Part shown: positions 60,502 through 64,000 of the stretch, piece after piece
How the letters are laid out: every line of letters begins with the position of its first letter
Numbering within the stretch: position 1 is the first letter of the stretch
Assembly (NCBI RefSeq): GCF_001676055.1
Contig: NZ_LZEX01000001.1
Location: 434,001-498,000 of the forward strand
DNA length: 64,000 bases
Reading direction: 5' to 3'
Origin: Morganella psychrotolerans
Lineage (GTDB): Bacteria > Pseudomonadota > Gammaproteobacteria > Enterobacterales > Enterobacteriaceae
Translations under genes and position numbers: made by a program
The notes under the pieces: generated by a model
What the model was told of the DNA's origin: nothing
Database searches by the model: none
Seen by the model: the letters and a program-made list of their open reading frames with translations, nothing else

Positions 60502-61659
60502 ATGAGTGATATTCTTTCTGTGGTCCCTTCCCCGGCTCCGGCACGGCGGGAACAAATGGCAACCCGCGCACTCTTTTTTGTCGCCGGTTTTGCCTCTGCC
60601 GCCTGGGCCGCACTGGTGCCGTTTGCCAAACTGAATACCGGGGTCAATGATGGTGTTCTCGGGCTGTTATTATTGTGTCTGGGTGGCGGTGCGCTGGTCG
60701 CAATGCCGCTCACCGGAATTCTGACCACCCGCTTCGGCTGCCGCCGGGTGATGACAACCTCCGTTATCCTGCTCAGTCTGACCCTGCCGTTACTCGCGAT
60801 GATTAACCATACCGGGTTACTGGCACTGGCGCTGGTTGTTTTTGGTATGGGGATCGGAATTACCGATTGCGCCATGAATATTCAGGCAATTATTGTCGAA
60901 AAAGCCGCACCCAAGCCAATGATGTCAGGGTTTCACGGGTTTTACAGTGTCGGCGGAATAGCCGGTGCCGGGGCAATGAGTGGTTTTATGCTGGCAGGAT
61001 TAGGAGCGGTTCAGGCGGCATCTGTTGTGATGATAATCTGCCTGCTGCTGCTGACTGCCGGTTATAAAGGTATTCTGGATTATGCCTATCCCGCTGAAGG
61101 TCCGGCCTTTGCCGTGCCGCGTGGTGCTGTGCTGCTTATCGGGATTGTCTGTTTTGCCACTTTTCTGGCAGAAGGGAGCGTGCTGGACTGGAGTGCGGTA
61201 TTTCTGACTGAGTATCACCATGTGCCGGACAGCCTTGGCGGGCTTGGTTTTGCCAGCTTTGCCGTGCTGATGTCTCTCGGGCGTCTGACCGGTGATAAAA
61301 TTGTCGCCGTGCTCGGACGTCCCCGGGTTGTCCTGTGGGGAGCACTACTTGCAGCCGGTGGTCTGCTTCTGAGTATTCTGACAGATAACTGGCTGATGGC
61401 ACTCACCGGTTACGGGTTAATCGGGCTGGGTTGTGCCAACGTGGTGCCGGTGATGTTTTCTGCTATCGGGCGGCAGACCAGTATGCCCCCGGCGGTTGCT
61501 GTTCCTGCGGTCACAACTCTCGGCTATCTGGGTATTCTGGCGGGCCCCGCGTCTGTCGGGCTTATCGCATACCGGTTTACACTGCCCGCTGCTCTGATGG
61601 TTGTGGTCGGTTTATTGCTGGTGGTGGCACTGCTGTCACGCAAAGTCAGTATGCGGTGA
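60502..61659 (+). CDS. MFS transporter, YbjJ-like
   Basis: A 385-residue major facilitator with about twelve helices. The loop GVLGLLLLCLGGGALVAMPLTGILTTRFGCRR (helices 2-3) and MNIQAIIVEKAAPKPMMSGFHGFYSVGG resemble E. coli YbjJ. AAGG precedes the ATG. The pairing with a phosphatase recalls ybjI-ybjJ in E. coli, where a HAD phosphatase partners the transporter. Substrate unknown. Confidence 0.8.
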   Translation: MSDILSVVPSPAPARREQMATRALFFVAGFASAAWAALVPFAKLNTGVNDGVLGLLLLCLGGGALVAMPLTGILTTRFGCRRVMTTSVILLSLTLPLLAMINHTGLLALALVVFGMGIGITDCAMNIQAIIVEKAAPKPMMSGFHGFYSVGGIAGAGAMSGFMLAGLGAVQAASVVMIICLLLLTAGYKGILDYAYPAEGPAFAVPRGAVLLIGIVCFATFLAEGSVLDWSAVFLTEYHHVPDSLGGLGFASFAVLMSLGRLTGDKIVAVLGRPRVVLWGALLAAGGLLLSILTDNWLMALTGYGLIGLGCANVVPVMFSAIGRQTSMPPAVAVPAVTTLGYLGILAGPASVGLIAYRFTLPAALMVVVGLLLVVALLSRKVSMR

Positions 61660-61670
61660 GACAATTTCAC

Positions 61671-61696
61671 ACACCGGTTATCACGCCGGTGTTTTG
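61671..61696. terminator. Terminator after the MFS gene
   Basis: ACACCGG TTATCACG CCGGTGT then TTTTGG on the plus strand, overlapping the stop of the convergent glycosyltransferase gene. Confidence 0.65.
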
Positions 61697-62712
61697 GTAT
61701 CTTCTGCAATGGCGGCCTTGAGTATCGCCTTCAGGCGCGGATAGCGCCGGGCAAGCCGCCAGCGCAGGCGTAAATCATTGGCATTATCCCAGATAAGTGT
61801 CCAGATCCCACGATCGAACAGTTCCTGTATCATCGCCTGTTGTATCACCTGTGATTCAATGTCATTGATGGTATGCAGGATCCCCAGCCCCTCTTTGGAT
61901 ATCTGCCAGTGACATGCCGGTACCTGCTTTACAACATCAGCATAACGATGATTGATAGCATTCAGCATTTCAAGTATTTTCATGTAGTTATGAATGGTCC
62001 GCACCCGTATTTTGTCATCCTGCGGCGTATGAGAGACGGATTCGGAATGGATCAGATAATCGTAATAACGTTCATCAATATATTCGACCCGCTCAGCCGT
62101 CAGCAGAAGCTCAGTGGTCCAGGGAATGTCCTGGTGATGCAGTCCCGGTTCAAAACGGTAGTTATGCCCGCGCAGAAATGCGCTGCGATACAGGTTAAGC
62201 CAGGTCACATGCAAAAATTTACGGGAATCCAGCGCCCGCTTCAGCCATTGCGGGCCTGAAATTACCCCTGTTGAGCGCAGACGGTCTGACGGAAAAATAG
62301 CATTAGGCTCCTGTCCGTCCTCATAGACATAAGTGCCGTTACAGGTCGCCACATCAAGCTGCCCCTGCAATGCAATATCCAGTAACCGCCCGTACATCGG
62401 CGGATGGATCACATCATCAATATCCGGAAATGTGACATAAACCCCTTTTGCGGCAGCAAACCCGGTATTGCGGGCAACAGAAACACCCTGATTTTCCTGA
62501 CGGATAATCGTGACTGCCGGAAACTTGTCCTTCCATTCATCCAGAACTGCGGCGGTGTTATCTTTGGAGCCGTCATCAACCAGAATCAATTCCCAGGCCG
62601 GCAGGCTCTGTTTTTTCAGACAATCAAAAAATTGAGGGAGAAATTTTTCCCCGTTATAAACAGCGGCAACAATGCTCAGTAAGGGTTGTGATGGAGCCAC
62701 AGATAAATGCAT
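61681..62712 (-). CDS. waaH: GT2 glycosyltransferase resembling WaaH (YibD)
   Basis: A 343-residue glycosyltransferase of GT-A fold. The N-terminal half has VAAVYNGEKFLPQF, LVDDGSKDNTA, GVSVARNTGFAAAKGVYVTFPDIDD (DxD-type). The middle matches E. coli YibD/WaaH: LDVATCN, DRLRSTGVISGPQWLKRAL, LHHQDIPWTTELL and YLIHSESVSH. WaaH adds glucuronic acid to heptose III of the LPS core under phosphate starvation. Orthology is likely but donor and acceptor are not shown. No Pho box was identified. Confidence 0.7.
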   Translation of the reverse strand: MHLSVAPSQPLLSIVAAVYNGEKFLPQFFDCLKKQSLPAWELILVDDGSKDNTAAVLDEWKDKFPAVTIIRQENQGVSVARNTGFAAAKGVYVTFPDIDDVIHPPMYGRLLDIALQGQLDVATCNGTYVYEDGQEPNAIFPSDRLRSTGVISGPQWLKRALDSRKFLHVTWLNLYRSAFLRGHNYRFEPGLHHQDIPWTTELLLTAERVEYIDERYYDYLIHSESVSHTPQDDKIRVRTIHNYMKILEMLNAINHRYADVVKQVPACHWQISKEGLGILHTINDIESQVIQQAMIQELFDRGIWTLIWDNANDLRLRWRLARRYPRLKAILKAAIAEDTKTPA

Positions 62713-62911
62713 ATCAGTCCCGTCAATTGCGGATTCATGCTGAAACTGATTCAGCTTAAATAGTGATAACGTAATTATGATTTATCACTATAACGGCTGT
62801 GCCATTTATAAATGTAGCTAATGATGCCATAAGATTATGATAAGCCGGAATATCACACCCGGGAGGAGTCATAAATTGTACTGATTTGCCATAAAATAAT
62901 TTACGCGCAAA

Positions 62912-62947
62912 AAAATACCGGTCATTAATCATAATGACCGGTATTTT
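62912..62947. terminator. Terminator downstream of bamC
   Basis: AAAATACCGGTCATT and AATGACCGGTATTTTT form a near perfect 15-bp stem with a 6-base loop, 35 bases after the bamC stop on the minus strand. A and T runs at both ends. The rest of the 269-base gap holds a GCTGAA/TTCAGC inverted repeat at 62739-62755. Confidence 0.8.
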
Positions 62948-62981
62948 TAATTATATTCACACGGTATATACCGGTGATTAA

Positions 62982-64000
62982 TTACTTCAGCGCCGCTTTA
63001 CTGAATGCAGCGTCCAGCGCTTTAACCATTTCATCATTTTCTTTCTGTGTCAGAGGTTTACCTTTGGCACTGATGAATTGCAGGCTGCTGCGGTTATTCA
63101 GGTCACCGACCTGCAGGGTGTAATCCCCTTCTGTAACAGAAGGATCGTCCATTCCCATGCTGCTCCATTCCGCAGAGCTGAGTCCTTTATAAGTAACTTC
63201 AACTTTACCCGTGGAGCGGGTACGGTCGCCTACTTTCATCCCGATACTTTCCAGTGCGGTCGGAAGGCGTGACCAGACCACATCAAACGGTGCGCGCACA
63301 ACAATCTGCGGCAGACCTGTTTTATCGCTGCCGCTCTGAACTTCCAGAACAGCAAACTGACCGGCATTACTGTCCTGACGGGCAGCATTGCGCAGGCGAT
63401 CCAGACCATCGACCACTTCATTGAGTGTCAGATTGTTATAACGGGTAATTTCTACTTTATCCGTTACCGTGTTTTCACCCTGCTTCAGGCCTTCACTGGT
63501 CACCACAACCGCCAGTTGTGAGCCTGCCGGTTCGATTTTGATACGCTGGCGGGACTGTAACGGCAGATCTTCATCCGCGCGCTGCCAGACAATCCAGTCG
63601 GTCACAATTTCACCGGTGGCTTCATTGCGCTGACTGACCGGTACGGAGCGATCTGCCAGAACGCTGTTAATCTGCGCCCACAATGTTTTATTTTCCGCCG
63701 AGTTTTCCAGCAGAAGGCGGCTGGAATCTGCCGCGGTTTCAGTACGGGAACCTGCTAACAGGCTGACGGTCTGTACCGGCGGACGAATATCCAGCGCCAG
63801 ACCGGTCGCACCTTCATGCTTAACCTGAGGAATATCATACTGCCCGCTTTGTAACGGCAGGATCATCCCCTGAGGGACATTCAGCGTCTGCAACTGCGGC
63901 GCATCCAGATACGAGGTATCACCGCTGACCTGGCGCTTATAGCGCTGATCGCCGGAGCAGGCTGCCAGTAAAAAAACCACGGAGAGGCCAGCGACCTTCA
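62982..64000 (-). CDS. bamC: Outer-membrane assembly lipoprotein BamC (5' end outside the window)
   Basis: At least 339 residues; the reading frame continues past the window edge, so the true start is missing. The lipobox LLAAC and the following SGDQRYKRQVSGD match E. coli BamC. The N-terminal unstructured BamD-binding stretch is followed by two helix-grip domains (about 100-215 and 225-330; FDVVWSRLPTALESIGMKV, DYTLQVGDLNNRSSLQFI). It is a subunit of the BAM complex that inserts outer-membrane proteins. Confidence 0.93.
   Translation of the reverse strand, partial: KVAGLSVVFLLAACSGDQRYKRQVSGDTSYLDAPQLQTLNVPQGMILPLQSGQYDIPQVKHEGATGLALDIRPPVQTVSLLAGSRTETAADSSRLLLENSAENKTLWAQINSVLADRSVPVSQRNEATGEIVTDWIVWQRADEDLPLQSRQRIKIEPAGSQLAVVVTSEGLKQGENTVTDKVEITRYNNLTLNEVVDGLDRLRNAARQDSNAGQFAVLEVQSGSDKTGLPQIVVRAPFDVVWSRLPTALESIGMKVGDRTRSTGKVEVTYKGLSSAEWSSMGMDDPSVTEGDYTLQVGDLNNRSSLQFISAKGKPLTQKENDEMVKALDAAFSKAALK

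Overview
The window looks like a chromosomal segment of a Gammaproteobacterium of the order Enterobacterales, family Morganellaceae. Morganella is the best guess: base composition looks near 50% GC (estimated by eye, not counted), too high for Proteus or Providencia. The core proteins align over their whole length with Escherichia coli counterparts recalled from memory. No database search was possible, so the genus is an inference.

Left edge (1-3450): the end of an integrated phage-like element. Six small, mostly overlapping plus-strand genes run into a convergent tyrosine recombinase, followed by two direct repeats that look like integrase arm sites. Next come the haem import genes hmuSTUV (3455-7140) with no receptor gene beside them, a multi-pass membrane protein, a MarA/SoxS-type regulator with a Fur-box-like site upstream, and lplA, which carries a one-base frameshift in a T8 run.

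9.5-38 kb follows the E. coli order nlpC - btuD - btuC - ihfA - pheT - pheS - pheM - rplT - rpmI - infC - thrS, then yniA. The complete lipid A aminoarabinose operon arnBCADTEF has been inserted between btuD and nlpC, followed by a second arnT. An IS200/IS605-type element (TnpA plus the RNA-guided nuclease TnpB) sits between arnF and that second arnT. A phosphoethanolamine-transferase-like gene, the lytic transglycosylase emtA and the Fur-controlled metal transporter sitABCD lie between thrS and yniA.

38-64 kb: yniA, yniB, hxpB, ydjM and tcyP keep E. coli order. They are followed by htpX, the small RNA RyhB with its Fur box, a glyoxalase-like gene, maeB and an orphan NarP-type response regulator. 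A second E. coli-like block (yffB - dapE - ypfN - tmcA - ypfJ - purC - bamC) is interrupted by two sets of extra genes: an M15 peptidase, ybaN, a benzoylformate-decarboxylase-like enzyme and a 40-residue lipoprotein; and a DeoR regulator, a phosphatase, an MFS transporter and a WaaH-like glycosyltransferase. About ten loci in this half, and none I could find in the first 38 kb, carry a palindromic MITE-like repeat of about 126 bp. Two copies appear to supply the ribosome binding site of the next gene.

Functional themes: iron and metal acquisition under Fur (hmu, sit, RyhB, perhaps the MarA-like gene); envelope charge modification (arn, second arnT, phosphoethanolamine transferase, WaaH-like enzyme), fitting intrinsic polymyxin resistance; and translation housekeeping with leader-based control (pheM attenuator, thrS operator, infC ATT start). 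No CRISPR array, rRNA or tRNA gene was recognised.
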